A stretch of DNA of 64,000 nt from Strigops habroptila (taxonomy: Eukaryota > Chordata > Aves > Psittaciformes > Psittacidae): assembly GCF_004027225.2 (NCBI RefSeq), contig NC_046358.1, positions 6,789,284 through 6,853,283 of the forward strand. Reading direction: 5' to 3'. This document shows, in pieces, positions 39,901 to 53,525 of this stretch. The first letter of the stretch is position 1. Every line of letters begins with the position of its first letter. Both the position numbers and the translations under genes were made by a program. The notes below the pieces were generated by a model. The model made no database searches and was not told the DNA's origin. It was given only the letters and a program-made list of their open reading frames with translations.

Positions 39901-42900
39901 GACTTAATGGGCTATAATTCAAAATGAGGTCTTTTCCTTAATTGTTGTAGAAAATTTAAAGTAGTACAATTGTTTCAGGTTCTTCGCTTAACTACTTAAA
40001 CTGCTTCATTTATCATATCACATATCATTCATATGAATATGATACCATCTATCATTGAAATAAAGCTTCAAAGGCTTTCCACCCCTGTGTAGTTTGGCAG
40101 CTTTTGGAAGCCTAGATATCTCACACCAGTGACTATTTGCATGTCCCCTTCCATAGCTGCACATCTGGAGGCCCTTGGTGGCACACTCAGTACCTCCATT
40201 TCTTTGTATTTGCTGAATGTGATCATTTTGGTTATCGATTGCCTGTTCTTAGCTGCTGGTCTTACTTTGGAAAAATTGGAGGACGTCAAGCAGTAGGCCT
40301 GGTGAAAAATGGTTGCATGGATAAAGGAGCAATTCAGCACGAAATGAACCACGCGTTGGGCTTCATCCATGAACAGACACGGAGCGATCGGGACAGGTTT
40401 GTCAAGATTATGTGGGAACATATTGTGGCAGGTATGTCCACTAAATCTTAAGAGAAAACATACACTTTTAGATGGAATGTTTTAGATGGAGAATGTTTCT
40501 TCTGTGAACAGCAATGCAAATAAGAATCATGATTGCTAGCTGAATTGCAGCAGCAGCAGCACATTCAGCATGATGGAATTTCTAGTTCAGTGTTTGTACT
40601 ATGGGAATTTCTGTGGCTACGTCTTATGTTAGTGTGGTCCTCCAAGGCAGACACAGCCTAAAATTAGCCCTACCTTGTATCCAAAATAACAAGATCATCA
40701 GAAATGCAAACTGTTGGAGCAAAGACTTGGCCAAAGGAGGAAAGGCTATGGGACTCTCAGCTGAGGTGGGGTAAAACACAATATTCAGAGATCATGGTGG
40801 ATCAACTCTATCTTGGGGAAAGCCATGGAAATAGGGAAGGCAGCAGGTGGGCATCTTGGCACTGGCAGAGAGTGAAATGCACATAGCCTAAAATGTAGGT
40901 GAACAAGAGACTCTGGAGACAATGGAAGCACATGCAGCCATCACCATGTGCAAAATTCTGGGACCTGGCATGATGTGAGAGGAATTATTTCCTCCTTGAG
41001 GAGAGAGTAATATACACTGCCATGAAAAGAAGGAGCAATCAGGATTGGTAGATCTGTAAAGAGAAAAGAAGTGAATGTTATTTACGGAAAGGAATGCAGG
41101 ATGAATAGTTTGGGCATGTGCCCTTGATCTGTGTGCTGGTAAGATGGGAGCACATACAGAGCTCCTGGCTCTGTGGAAGGTAGAAGGAATGTTAGGAGGT
41201 CCCAGGGAAAGTGAGAAAGTGGTACATAGAAGGAAAGTAGGGGAAGAAAGGATGCAAGGAATCATTTATCTGACAGCTCTAAGAGAGCTGGTCACCCCAT
41301 AAATTGTAACAAGATAATAGTGTATTTAGTTCATTATAGAAAATAGTAGTAAAAGAGGCTGGACAGTTGAATACCAAATTCTAAGAAATCTCTTCAACAA
41401 ATAAGATATTCCACTCTTCAGTGTCATGCACAGCTGAAAATATATCTATCTTTTTCTCCAGATGGAACTTGATTGTTTTTATTACAAATTCCTAAACACA
41501 CTGTTCTCCAAACTTTTTTTCAGCTATTCCCATGACATCCTGAGTAAATTCCATTTGTGCTCCTCTTTACTGAGGTTTTAGCTCTACTGTTAAGATGTAA
41601 TTCTACTATGAATTGTTTGCCATTGTAAAACAAGGGCATGCTATGTTTGACATGCTAGCAAAGGATGTGCTAGGAAAGAGAAGTTGAAAACATGAAGTTA
41701 CACCAAAGATACTAGACATGCATAAAATCTTATGCAAGGTTTGCAGGGGGGAGTCCACAGGTTCAGATGTCATCACTCCTAAAGGATACAGAGGTAACCA
41801 AGCTCTGGTTCAGGCACAGTATCATAAAAGGATGAAACAGGAGGAAGAGGTAAAGATGACAAGACTATGCAAAGGAAGACTGGGTATATCTTCAGTGTTT
41901 TAACAGTATTCACCCAGAGTGGAGGCTGAGAAGATTGGTGTGACAAGGGAGTTGGAATGCAGAGTGTGTGCAGCGCAAGCACTGTAAGAAAATGCAAAGA
42001 TATGCAGGGCAAAGGAAATTAAGCAGCACAGTTATGCTTGTGAGGACTGTTAGTATGCATCTCCTGTAAAAACATGCTGCTTTTAACAGTGCTGAAGGCA
42101 GAGCTTCCGCTGACCTCCGTGGTGCAGAACTAGACCTCAAGACCTTGTGCAGCTTCCCAGCTCTCCCACACGAGCTGTTTTTCTCTTGCCAGGACTCCAG
42201 TGCTGTGGATGTTTGCTGGGTTTTGCTTTTACCCAGCGATTCACCTTGGAAGCCATCCTACTTCTTTGTTTGGATAAAATGCAGCCTCCTGGGTTGCTCT
42301 CCACTTTGCTACTTGAAATTCAGCTTGTTTTTCCCAACCTTTGGAGGAGGAGAAAAGTTGTACTCAGAGCCTTCAGCCAAAGCTTCATTTTCAACTCTTC
42401 TGAGTCATTACACTTAGATTCTGGCAGAGGTAGATTTTTTTTTAGAGTGGAAAAGATAGGGTAAGTCCCCATATATGTGCAGGTCTATACAGCCAAATCT
42501 CTCTGGCGTGTGGTGAGGCAGTGAGTAGTTTGCTGGCAGCACCTCTGCACAGCCAGGCTGCTGTTGCTTTCTCATCTTTTAGCAAATCAATTCAGCAAAG
42601 CACTTCTATGCCAAACAGTAGCCATATGCTTAAATGTTTCATTGCATTTGAACTGTGCTCTCCGTTCATCACCTCCAAAGAAGCTGTGCACTTGCTGATA
42701 ATTCCTTCTGAAGTCAGTTTAACAGATAAGAGTAGCTGAGATAAAAATGTAGCAGAGTCAGGAAAGTCAATGGTGTTGAGAACCAGTTTGAGCCTTAGCT
42801 GAGGTTTTCGAGCTATGAAAAGCTCCAAACTCATGTTTGTTCCCCAACTTTCTGTAATTCAGGATTTTTGAAGCTTCTCTTTGTGTTTCCTAGCCCTCAC

Positions 42901-45900
42901 TGGGACCAGTGCTGGCGGACATTACTGGAAGAGACTGGCTCTGATTCCAAGCCTGCCAGCCAAGTTCTGTAGCCTGCAGAGATTTTTCTGACAAAGTGTC
43001 CAATCCTGAGCTCTTGTCCAGATGGTTTGTGGTTTACAAGCCACTAGTTACAATAATGAAGGTACAGATGTTGAACTGGAAAGAAGTGCTCAGTGGCTAG
43101 GGCATTAGCCTCAAGGCCAGGCTGACTGAACTCAGCTCATCTGTCTTACCATGGACAAGAAACCCAGGGTGCAATTCGTATTAATGCTTTCCAGACAATG
43201 GAGAGAAAGAAATAGGTATCTTCAGATGACACTCTCGCTGACTGTGTCTCTCTTCTCCCTCTCCTCTGACTATCCTAGGAACCTTGATGAATAGCTTCAG
43301 TGCCTATCTTAGAGAAATAAAGCTGGGCCCCAGCCCTGTGTCAGTGTAACACTTTCTTAGTTAATACAGTCTTCTTACAACTAAACAGATGAAAACTGGC
43401 ACAGGTTGCCCAAGGAAGTTGTGAATGCCCCATCCCTGGCAGTGTTCAAGGCCAGGTTGGACAGGGCTTGGAGCAACCTGCTCTAGTGAAAGGTGTCCTT
43501 GTTCACGGCAGAGGGTTGGAACTGGATGATCTTTTAAGGTCCCTTCCAACCCTACGCATTCTATGATGCTCAGCAGCTATGATGAGAGGGGCTATATTAG
43601 CAGCTATATTCAGAGTGTTTCTAGCTGATCCTACTGAGTCCCCTTGCTTCATGTGAGTCATATCACTTCACTGGAGTCACTACTGATGGGTTTGACCAGA
43701 GATGGGGCCAGAACATGGCTGATAAAGATGTCCTTTAGGGCAAGTGACAAGCAAACCTTTCTCTTGTGGTCTTATAATCCTTTGGTGGAAGGAGTTAGCG
43801 AGGCAGGCTGGTGGTCATCCACACATACCTCTGAATTTATGATCTAGGTGGTAAGCCAGATTACCCTCTCAGAGTATGGATGCATACTCTGCACAGGGAG
43901 ACATAAGTTGGATGCTTACGATGTTAAAGATAATGTACTGAAATGTATTTGGAGCCACCCTAATGAAGATGAACAGATGAATACCTTTAAGAGTGGAATG
44001 GATTCATTGATTATATAAAAACTTTGACTTATTTGATTCTGAAACCTACTAGATAGAGTGAAAATGAGTTCACATGGATTTCAAAAGGCTCTGGTGGTTT
44101 TGGTAGATCCAAGTTCTCATCAGAACAAGTACCCTGTGTTACTGTTAGGATTATGACAGCAGGCAGCGTACTGTTCGAGCAGCAATAATTGTCATGAACG
44201 AAATGTTGTTTTTCTACCTTAAAGGAGAACAAGGGAACTTTGGAAAAGTGAATTCCAAAAATCTGGGCCTTCCCTATGACTACTCTTCAGTGATGCACTA
44301 TGGCGCGTAAGTTGTTTTCTGAGATGTCTTTTCAAAGGAGCAAACAACTTTCAGATCTTCTGCTCAGATCTAGGAAGAGGGAATTGCTCCTTCCCAAAAG
44401 GGAATCACTTTTGCTGTTCACTTCACTAAATGAATGTTCATAATTAAGGGTGAGCATGTTTCCTTTGTCAGCAGGAATCTTGGCAAACAGAGTTGATATA
44501 AATAGAAGAAAAAATTAGGACATTTTCTTGCATTGTACTCCTGTCTCTTGGTAGAGGCCTTTGACATGGCTATGGTCCAGAACCTAACTCTACTGAGTCG
44601 CTGATTTAACAGTTCTCAAGTCTAAATGACTTCATTAACATAGTAACAGCTGATCAGACAACAGTATTTAGGTACAGAGAGAAAAAAGATGGAATTTTTT
44701 ACACCATTAAGATGTTTCATGTTGCCTCATGTACATCTGGGAATACTAAGGTTGCATTTTAGTACATAATGTACAAGCGTCTCCTCTATTTCCAGTAGCA
44801 AGTCACAACTTCTGAACAAAACCATGAAATAAAGCTTGTCTAGCCAGAGGCAGGAAACTGCAGATGGCAAATGAACAATTAGTAACTGAGACAGAACTGC
44901 TCCTGCCCCTCTGCCTCTGGAACCATGAAGGTGAGATTCAGTTCATTTTGCCAGGATGTTGGTGAAAGCTCTTCTCACTTGGGACAGTGCAGCTTTTTCT
45001 TGTTTCTTGCTTTCAGCTGCTGCACACAATGTCTGCCATGCTGATCCTCTTCAGGGAAGACTAAGATTATGCAGTAGAGAACTTCACTGTTTAAAAGAAA
45101 TGTGATTTTCTTATTTCTACAGGTATGATTTCTCCAGCACTCCAGGGAAACAAACTATTGTACCAGTTCCTGACCCCTCTATACCCATTGGGCAGAGAGA
45201 AGGGCTGAGTAACTTGGATGTAGCTAAAATCAACAGGCTCTACAAGTGCAGTAAGTGCTGTAGATAGAAGGCACATGAATCCTTAGACAGCTGATGTCTG
45301 TAGGCACTGTCAGACATCCCCCAAAGGAACTCAGCCCTTTGAATACACCTCTCCCTTGCCCTACAAGAGGGCTGTTATGCACATGGAAACAGAACTGTCC
45401 CTGTGTCAAGCTGCTGCTGCCTTGGAAAGGGCAATTTACTTTGAATAACTGACTGTCATTCTGAGTTATCCTCACTTAGTCCGTGCTCTCTGACATAAGC
45501 AAAACCCATCAGAGAAATCATGGTTGCTAATCTCTGTCAAGTTCTCACTTCAGGAAAGATCTGAAGGTTGCAAAGCACATAAGCTATCCTCAGCCATAAT
45601 TATAGCATAAAGTCACATGCATCAGTAGTGCCAGCAGGTTTGTGATTTCTTTCAATTGGAAAATGACTGCAGGGCTGTAAGTATGGGTGCCATTTAGGCT
45701 GATCAGAACATCCTCTTGGAGGGGAATTCCCCAGGCTTTTTGTGTAGTTTTCTATTTCTTTGCCTACATCCATCACTGTTGTATCTTAAGGTCTAGAAAT
45801 ACCTGTAAGTATTCCTCTGTAGCAGGAACTCTTCAGTTGAGATGCACAAAACACAGGTAAAACACCGTGCTCCTGCAATGCAGTTTTTACCTCAATTCCC

Positions 45901-48900
45901 AGTACACAGACTAATCGATTTGTATGGTATTTGACTTTCCTGAGATGTTATTCAGTTAGTTTCCACCAAAAGAGCAAGAAACATTAACGTGGCATACATA
46001 TTAGTGTGCCAAATTCTGCTCTGCATTGTGTTAGAGCTGTTAAATAAACAGCAGCAATTAGTGGGAGTCAGGATTCCTTCAGTTGGATAGTCAGGTACAG
46101 AAGTGGTACCTCCCTTTGAGAGTGGTTCCTCCCACATTCTGAACTTCAGATAAGACAAGTTTACAATTTAAGTGTCTGGTCTCAAAGACAGTGATAATTG
46201 TGCTAATAAAGTGATAATAAAGACAGTGACAGTATTTGGTGATATTTATTCTTGATAGTGGAGCTGGAAACAAATCTTACTTCAATATCATTATAATGTA
46301 ATTTCATAATTGGAGCTGGATGTTTTGGAAGAAAAGGGCTAAATTAAAAAAAACCAAGGATAACTCTGGCTAAAAAAAGGACAAAATGTCCAGTTGTCCC
46401 AGGGAAAGCAGGGAGCAAGAGAAAAATGTCAAATTCCTATGTTTGGATGTCATATTCATAACTCTTAATTTGGGGACTTACACATAGCACGATAAATGGA
46501 GACCACATGTGGAAAGCCAAAGGACAGATGAAATCAGACTTTGTATACCAGTCACTGGGTCTGTAGCTTGACTTCGGTGCTCTCTTTCACTGTTTTCCCC
46601 CAGTGATTCCCTGTCTTTGCTTTGACAGAATCTAGTTTTCAATCTTGGTTTTTGCACACACTTAGGAATACACACACATTTGCCGATGGGAATTTAAACT
46701 AGTCCTGTGATTGAAGTTAAGGAAGTTCATGAAGGGTCCAGGCCTTGTTTAGAAAAATTCAATTATGTGAGTGAAACCTCACTGTCTTTATAAAAACATC
46801 AGTAGCTGAAGTAGGTAAGTCCCTTAACCAGCTTTATTTGCCTCACATGTTTTGAATAACATCAACACAACTGTAAGCATTATAATTCATTTCTCTTTTC
46901 CAAGTTTCACTGATGCAAATGGTTGGAGAGACTTGTCAGTCATTTCTGGAAGACACTTGTGGAGTTTTCATTATCTTCAACACTGTTTGGTTCTTCCCTT
47001 CAGATTGCTGTAGCTCCGTGTTGTCTAAATCCAAAGGCTTGTTCTCCTCTGTCAATTACCCATCCCCATACCCGAACAATAGCAACTGCCTGTGGTTGAT
47101 CCGCATCCGTCAAAGTAAGGTAAGTTTTATTAGGGGAAAAAATAGGTTTGAACTACAGTGGCAAGGCTACACAGTATTATTTCATTATTATGAGTATCCT
47201 CTGGGAGTCATTTTCATGGACCCAGACATTTATTTTGTTAAGCAGTGAATTAAAAGACAGTCTCCACAATTTTCATAAGACTTATTAAGACTCTCAGATG
47301 CATTATTTAACTTGATTTTTATCCAGTTAAGATTGGATGGCTTTTCAAAGACAAGCGATAGTCAAACATCAATCACTGGGCTCAGTAAAGGGGTAGCTAG
47401 GTGAAATTTTATGCTCTCTTTATATGGAAAGTAAAGTTTCAGTATTATATGGATAGTAAAGTGAATATGAAATCCTAGTTCACTTCATAACAATTAGTTG
47501 GTTTGAATCTTTCCCTGTTTATAGCATCCAACCCAACATCTGGTTTCTTGTTTCTCAAGATTTTCCTGCAGTTCGAGGCTTTTGATCTCCAGCTCTCCTC
47601 AGACTGTTCTTCTGACTATATAAAAGTTTACAATGGAAACAGCAAGAATTCCCCTGTCTTGCTGGACAAATACTGTGGGAAGGGGCCACTGCCCTCCTTA
47701 GTGGCGTCTGGATCAACAATGCTGGTAGAGTTTGCCAGTGACGAGAGCATTACAGCCACAGGATTCAGAGCCTCCTACAACAGAGGTACGAACACTCCTT
47801 TACAGCGCTTGAAGAACAGCATGAATAGTAGTTGTATGGAAGAACTGAACATTTTGAACATATACTTCAGAGGAGTTTGTTTCTGTGTTATTCTTTACAC
47901 TTCCACAGCAATTTACTAATGCAGGTTAGGCAATGATGGGGCTGAAGGTTAGCAGGAAACAGAAAATGGGATGTTGCATGGGCCTCATGTTAGTAATCCT
48001 GAGAATCCACCTACCTGGAGGCCCCGAGAACCTCTGCTCGGCTGCTTCACATCTTTAGAATGATTTCATTAAATAAAACCATGCAATGACTGTAACTAAT
48101 AGGAACAGTGCAGCCAAAGAGCACAAAGGCTGCAGAGCTCAACAAGAAATCTCAACCAATGGGATGTAAAGCCAATACCCGAGCAACACGTTATTGAAGA
48201 CTTTGTGGCATTCGATGCAATGGGAGTGGTACTGACCTTGGGTAACTTATACTCTCTGAATTAACTTGTTATGTTACATGAAACACAGTGCTTACTGTAG
48301 TCACTTGAGGAGTGTCTGTTTTACAAACGTACAAGTACCTTATGGACTGCTGGATAAAATTCCATTGTGCTGCAACACGCTTTTGTGTAGAAGGCAGCAG
48401 CCCAAATAGCTCGTTATTGCCTTATTTCAACCCAAAATGCAAACTTTCTTAAAACATAAACTGAAGAAGTCTTAGAAATGTGTCATTTCTACTCTTTTTG
48501 CATTCTAGACAGCAGTAGCTCTAGCTTGGTAATGCAATCTTGAATACTTGGGCTAATTCTTCTCTGAAAGTGCAGTTAAGCTATAGCTGTTGGAATGCTG
48601 TGCTAATCTAGGAACACTCAATTGTAAAGACAGATATAGCTTTAGATGCAGCTGTTCCCTGTCTTCCAAAAGGTTATTTAGCAGCCATGTTTTTAGTTCC
48701 TTCAGTACAGCTGCTGATACAAATACTAAGCAAAGAAATTAAATATGTCAGCAGTAGTTTTTCATGGTAACACATTCTTCCTTGGCTTCAGAAAAGAATA
48801 CAATATAGCATAAGCAAGCTCATTCCTGTTGCCAAAATACTCTTGTTAATATGCCTTTCTCTTTTTTTCTCCTTTACTCCTCAGTGAATTGTGGAGATAC

Positions 48901-49826
48901 TTTCACAGACTCAAATGGCATCATCACCTCTCCAAACTACCCCAATAAATACCCCAAAAACCGAGCATGCTTCTGGGTCATCAGTTCTCCAGTAGGACAC
49001 AAGGTAATGCATGGATTCATTCATCTGTGGGTCTCATCAGTGTTCTCTAATGGAATCACTTTTTTGCCTTGCAGAATAACAGCTATAATGTCACTTTTTG
49101 AGCAGGCATTCTAAGAATAAAAAGCTCAACACAAAAATCCAGTTTAAGAACTTAAGCTGGATCTTCGTATCTGAGGTATTCAGCAAGGGAAAAAAACCTT
49201 TACATGTGTGTGAACTCTTAGGAATTAGGTTTGTACCAGTAACTTTGTTCAGAATAATCCCTAGGTAAGAGTTTCCACTAGAAAACTGAAACATTGCACA
49301 AGTGCTGCTTTTGTATTTCTCTAGAGAGAAGAATCAAAGTGTGTAAGATCAATCTTGTCCCTTGCTTCTCCTTCCAATCCAAATGCTGAGGAACTAAGCA
49401 AATAATGTGCTACTAATTTGCATTACAGTATGGGATGATTCTAAGATCAGGATCTTAGATGTGTTTGTGGTGCAAACACAATAAAAAATGATGCCTGCAC
49501 ATAGGGAATTTAGCCTATTTGTGCTTGTTACATACAAAGAGTAAGAGAAAAGGATATAACCTGGAAGCAAAGTGCTTTGATTGTATTTTCTCCAGATATC
49601 TCTCAAAATGTTATCCTTTGAGCTGGAAGATAGTGACAGATGCATCTATGACTACTTGCTTATACATGATGGAAGCCGACCTACGTCACCTGCAGTTGGC
49701 CCTTATTGTGGGACAGAGGAGGTTGCAGACTTTACTTCCACTGGGAACTTTGTGTTGGTTGAATTTCACAGTGATATAGTTTGGGAGCTGCCCGGATTTG
49801 TGATGAGTTATACATTTGGCAGGTAG
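36942..49826 (+). CDS. Secreted astacin metalloprotease with two CUB domains, hatching-enzyme type
   Basis: Eleven exons join in frame to 476 residues: 36942-37010, 37173-37197, 38097-38234, 39587-39704, 40253-40431, 44225-44306, 45123-45250, 47004-47119, 47560-47785, 48885-49003 and 49596-49826 (TAG at 49824). All introns are GT-AG. Residues 1-18 are a signal peptide. The pro-segment contains EGDI (39-42), whose Asp is the zymogen zinc ligand of astacins, and ends at RGRR (46-49). The catalytic domain (50-246) has HEMNHALGFIHE: zinc ligands H146, H150 and H156, catalytic E147, and the Met-turn SVMHY (M200, Y202). C54 and C57 are the extra N-terminal pair of hatching enzymes. CUB1 (about 248-360) and CUB2 (about 363-474) keep the acidic positions of calcium-binding CUBs (E291, D304, D345; E409, D419). 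NIS (72) and NRT (102) are glycosylation sequons. Xenopus UVS.2 and avian hatching enzyme/CAM-1 have this layout; human ASTL lacks CUBs. Expected role: extracellular digestion of egg envelope or matrix. The family is certain; the ortholog is not. Confidence 0.93.
37450..37494 (+). pseudogene. Possible decayed pro-domain exon of the astacin gene
   Basis: Between exons 2 and 3 there is a 45-base segment with an acceptor (GTAGCCTCAG) and donor (GTACTT). Its length and phase (1-1) would let it be included without shifting the downstream frame, but the in-frame reading ends in adjacent stops (TGA TAA). Skipping one base gives text resembling the DxFxxI...NKG pro-segment of hatching enzymes. Inference only; chance splice-like sites are common in introns. 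Confidence 0.25.
40253..40431 (+). CDS. Exon 5 of the astacin gene: zinc-binding catalytic exon
   Basis: This exon encodes residues 118-176 and carries the whole HExxHxxGxxHE signature followed by QTRSDRDRFVKI, the best conserved block of astacins. The acceptor used is CTGTTCTTAG at 40,252; an open frame continues upstream into the intron to 40,137, but family alignment (QSCWSYFGKIGG) fixes the start here. The donor is GTATGT. Confidence 0.93.
40432..44224 (+). other. Intron 5 of the astacin gene, the largest intron
   Basis: About 3.8 kb, GT-AG. It holds a CR1 fragment (43,388-43,567) and otherwise unique-looking sequence. Open frames around 42,145-42,464 are not bounded by usable splice sites in the right phase. 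Confidence 0.7.
43388..43567 (+). mobile_element. CR1 3'-end fragment in intron 5 of the astacin gene
   Basis: Plus-sense CR1 3' end: CTGGCACAGGTTGCCCAAGG, GTTCAAGGCCAGGTTGGACA, GGAGCAACCTGCTCTAGTGA, tail GCATTCTATGATGC. It sits in the 3.8-kb intron between exons 5 and 6, in the same orientation as the gene. Confidence 0.88.
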
Positions 49827-49914
49827 TACTATACAGATGGGAGCTGGAAAACACATAATGAAAGTAAGAGAGCTGCTAGCAACAGGTAAAAGTCAAGATG
49901 CCACTAATCTCAGC

Positions 49915-49920
49915 AATAAA
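49915..49920 (+). terminator. Polyadenylation signal of the astacin gene
   Basis: AATAAA lies 89 bp downstream of the TAG stop, giving a short 3' UTR. It is the first canonical hexamer after the stop. Confidence 0.6.
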
Positions 49921-52650
49921 TATAGCTCCCTGATACCTTTCGAAAAGCTTGAGGCTTGATCTCTTAGTCTTATGTCTATGGTGGTGTAATTTACATGGGG
50001 AATTGTGGACAAAAGTGTTCCTGTCTGTGGGATGTCTGAGACTGGAAGCTTTTTGTTATACTATTTCCATTGCTAGTGTTGCAACAGCAGAACTGAAACT
50101 ATGTAAGCAGATTTTCTAGAATTTCTAGTGTTAGAAACTGTACCCATAAAACAATTCAGAATACAGCAAAGTAGTAACTTTAACCTGTATTGTGACTAAT
50201 GTTATTAACCAACTCTAATGTGCACTCTAATATGCATGCAGAATGAACCTTCAGACACATGTTTATGCTTTGAAGCCAAGCTCAGTTACACAGTTTGTAT
50301 AGGCCTTAGCTTAGCCTGGAAATCACCACTTTACACTGAAGGTACAAAGTTGGATGTTTGTACAGCATCTCAACACAAAGAACTGCACTACTCTGTGAGA
50401 TGAACCAGGTCAGGGAACAGATTTAACCACAGAAACATCTAAGAGTGGCAGGAAGAAGCGGTGAGGGAGAAGGAATGGAGTGAGGCACCTATTGTTGATG
50501 ATTTGTTGTGGCCTGAGCCAGGTATTGAAATTGTCCATGGAGTATTACTAAAATAATTTGTAAACATGAGGCCTGAAAATCTAAGGTGAAGTCCATTGAA
50601 CATAAATGGAAACAGTAACTTTTGAGAACATATTAGGTGTGAAGTGCCTTGTCTGTAGAGAGAAATCTTCCACCTCTGAGATGTCTGAAGAGAAAGAAAT
50701 CTAGAGACAGCCAACACTTTGCCTTGACTTGATGTATTCAGAACTAAATGCCAATGCGAAACTGGAAGATGCCGAAGTGTAATAAATAAAAGTTCTTGCC
50801 ACAATTATGCCTTTGTGAAGAAGAGCACATGAAAAATGCTGGTTTGCTTTCCTGGTGCTACAAAGGCAGCCAAGAAAATTTTGATTATGCTGACTTTTGG
50901 GTTTGGTTTGGTTTTTTTTAAGGCCCTATAATGTTTTCCTTTTTAAGCACTGGTTAATTTTCATCCTCAGAAGAATGATAACTGATAAGTTGTGGATATC
51001 AGGACCTAGAGCTTGCTGGCATCACGGTGCTAAAGTGCATGCACAGCAGGCAACAAACATTTATAGCTTTTGCAAGCTCCTGTCTTTTGGCTATAAAAAA
51101 CATTGCCTCATTTAATTTGGCTCACTATTTAAATTGGCACCTTTTTGGAGGACATAACAATTTCAGCAGCCTGAGAGACCATTAAACTGCACAGGAGCTA
51201 ATTCTTCTCCCAGAGTTGGAGGACCTTCATGGAGATGCAAAAGTAATAATCCTGTGACAATTAGTATTGTATGCAAAACTGAATGGGTCCCTCTTTTAAA
51301 TATACAGTGCTGAGCAGTATTTTATCATATTACTTTAGATTCCTTTCCCATGGCCTGATGTGGAGCTTTACATAAGCCCAATGTTTTAGATGTTCACCCA
51401 TATTTGGTAAAGTAGGAGCCTGAGACGTGGCAATGTGACTTGATCAGGGTGCTTTAATTGTAAGCAAGCCCTTCACCAGTAATAATGTAGAAATGCATTC
51501 CTGAATGTACTTACAGGCTGAAATAATAATGTGATGAATTATGTGATGAATAATGTGAAAGTTCTCTCTTTCATAGGAAAGGCTTTTCAATCTGAGATCT
51601 AAAGCTTCTGCTCTTCACAAGCTCTGTTACAGGTCCTTGTTAAGCGCTTTCCTTAAGGGATATGCACATTAGCTGGAGCTTCCACGCAGGCTGCAAGCCA
51701 CCTCCTGACCATGTGCAGATATCAAACCCTTCAGCTTTCCTCTAATTATTGCTGAAATCTCTGGTTTCCTGCCAACAGTCTCCAGTTATACATTACTTAT
51801 CCATAAATCTGTGGCCCACCAAACAGGAAAATGCAAGATACAGAACATCCTGATGAATGACATCCTTCTTACAATGACTGCTGCTCGTTTTCACCCACAG
51901 TTAATTGTGAACCTTAAATGAAGAAGCTGTAGAATTCACAAACCCTGCTAAGAGCTTAGGGGTACCCAACTGCACTGTGTAAGGGGACTTGCATCTCACG
52001 GACAATAATCCTCCCACAACAGGCATTGCCCATAGATAAAAAGGATTTATAAGCTTGCTTTTAACATTCATATTCTGAGACACATGAATTGAGTGACACA
52101 ATGGACAGTATAGCCAAAAGTTTAGGATTCAAATACCACCATAGGAGGATTTTGTGAGGTTCTAATGAAAGTCCAGCATTAACTCCAGACCCCTTGAAAT
52201 CCAACATGTAAGGATTTAACCTCATAATACAGGTATCCAGCAGTGATGAAAATATATATGTAGATACCTCATGACACAAACAGGTATTACTTTAATTGCA
52301 TACAAAAAAATCTGTGCTAGGAGAGACCTGCTTCCACAAGCCTGTGTGTGTGGAAGAGACAAGGGTGTTTGTGTCCATGTATTCCAGCCCTACCTGCTTT
52401 AGGACTGTCCAGGTTCCTATGTGGGAGGCCTTCGAGTGGTATGCTTTTGTAGTCTGAAAGAACCAGAAGAGAGCTCTGTCAATTACTGCTGTAGGAAAAA
52501 AACAGCCTGGAATAAAGCACTACAGAAACACATGAAAAATGTACTACTCATAGGTCTTATTTTGTCTTTAATTTAAAACAAATTTCTCTTACGTAAGTAA
52601 ATAACTGTGGTTGAGATGATGCTTGCTTGCATGACTAGAAGCCCACTCTC
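49921..52650. other. Gene-free intergenic stretch
   Basis: AT-rich, without recognisable exons or repeats between the astacin gene and a minus-strand CR1. A 121-residue minus-strand frame (50,439-50,804) has no recognisable content. Confidence 0.4.
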
Positions 52651-53525
52651 AGAATCATAGAATAGTTTGGGTTGGAAGGGACCTTTAAAGGTTGCCTAGT
52701 CCAATGTCTTCCCCTGCAAAGAGCAGAGACATCTTCAACTAGATCAGGTTGCTCAGAGCCCCATTAAACCTGACCTTGAATGTTTGCAGGGATGGGGTAT
52801 CTACCACCTCTCTGGGCAACCTGTGCCAGTGTTTTACCACCTCATCATAAGAAATTTCTTCCCTGTATCTAGTGTGAATCTCCCCTCTTTTGGTTTAAAA
52901 CCATCACCCCTTGTCCTGTCACAAGCAGCCCTGCTAAAATGTTTATCCCCATCTTTTTTATAGGCCCCCCTACTCTAAGGTCTCCCTGGAGCCTTCTCTT
53001 CTCCAGGCTGAACAACCCCAACTCTCTCAGACTTTCTTCACAGGAGAGGTGCTCCATCTGATCATTTCTATGGCCTCCTCTAGATGTCCTCCAACAGGTC
53101 CGTGTATTTAATGTGCTGAGGACTGCAGAGCTGTTTGCAGTACTCTGGGTAGGGTCTCACAAGAGCAGAGCAGAGGGGCAGAATCACCTCCCTCACCCTG
53201 CTGGTCACGCTTCTTTTGGTGCAGCCCAGGATACAGTTGGCTTTCTGGGCTGCAAGCACACACTGCCAGCTCGTGTTCAGCTTTTCATCCACCGGTACCA
53301 CAAGTCCTTCTCCTCAGGGGTACTCTCAACCCCTTACACCTTGGGATCGAGAGCTCTTGCACTCTATGGAAGTTGTCCTTAAAGATCTGCCAGCTCTCTT
53401 CTGTTCCCTTGTCCCTGAGGGCAGTTTTCCAGGGGTCCTATTAACTAACTCCTTGAACAGCTGGAATTTTGCTTTCCTACAATTCAGGGTCCTGATTTTA
53501 CTCTTCGCCTGACTCAGGAATGCTG
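52651..53525 (-). mobile_element. CR1 LINE, about 870 bp, with an apparent internal deletion
   Basis: The left end is the reverse complement of the CR1 3' terminus (AGAATCATAGAATAGTTTGG, GTTGGAAGGGACC), followed by continuous CR1 text up to about 53,340 (CATCACCCCTTGTCCTGTCA, CTCCCTCACCCTGCTGGTCA, TTCTGGGCTGCAAGCACACA). The remaining 190 bp (CAGCTGGAATTTTGCTTTCC, TACAATTCAGGGTCCTG) recalls a more 5' part of the element, so an internal segment seems to be missing. Non-coding. Confidence 0.8.

Noticed and set aside
46913-47248. 111-residue ORF overlapping astacin exon 8
   Set aside because: Only 47,004-47,119 is exon; the rest is intron read-through on both sides, as shown by the acceptor and donor and by the CUB alignment.
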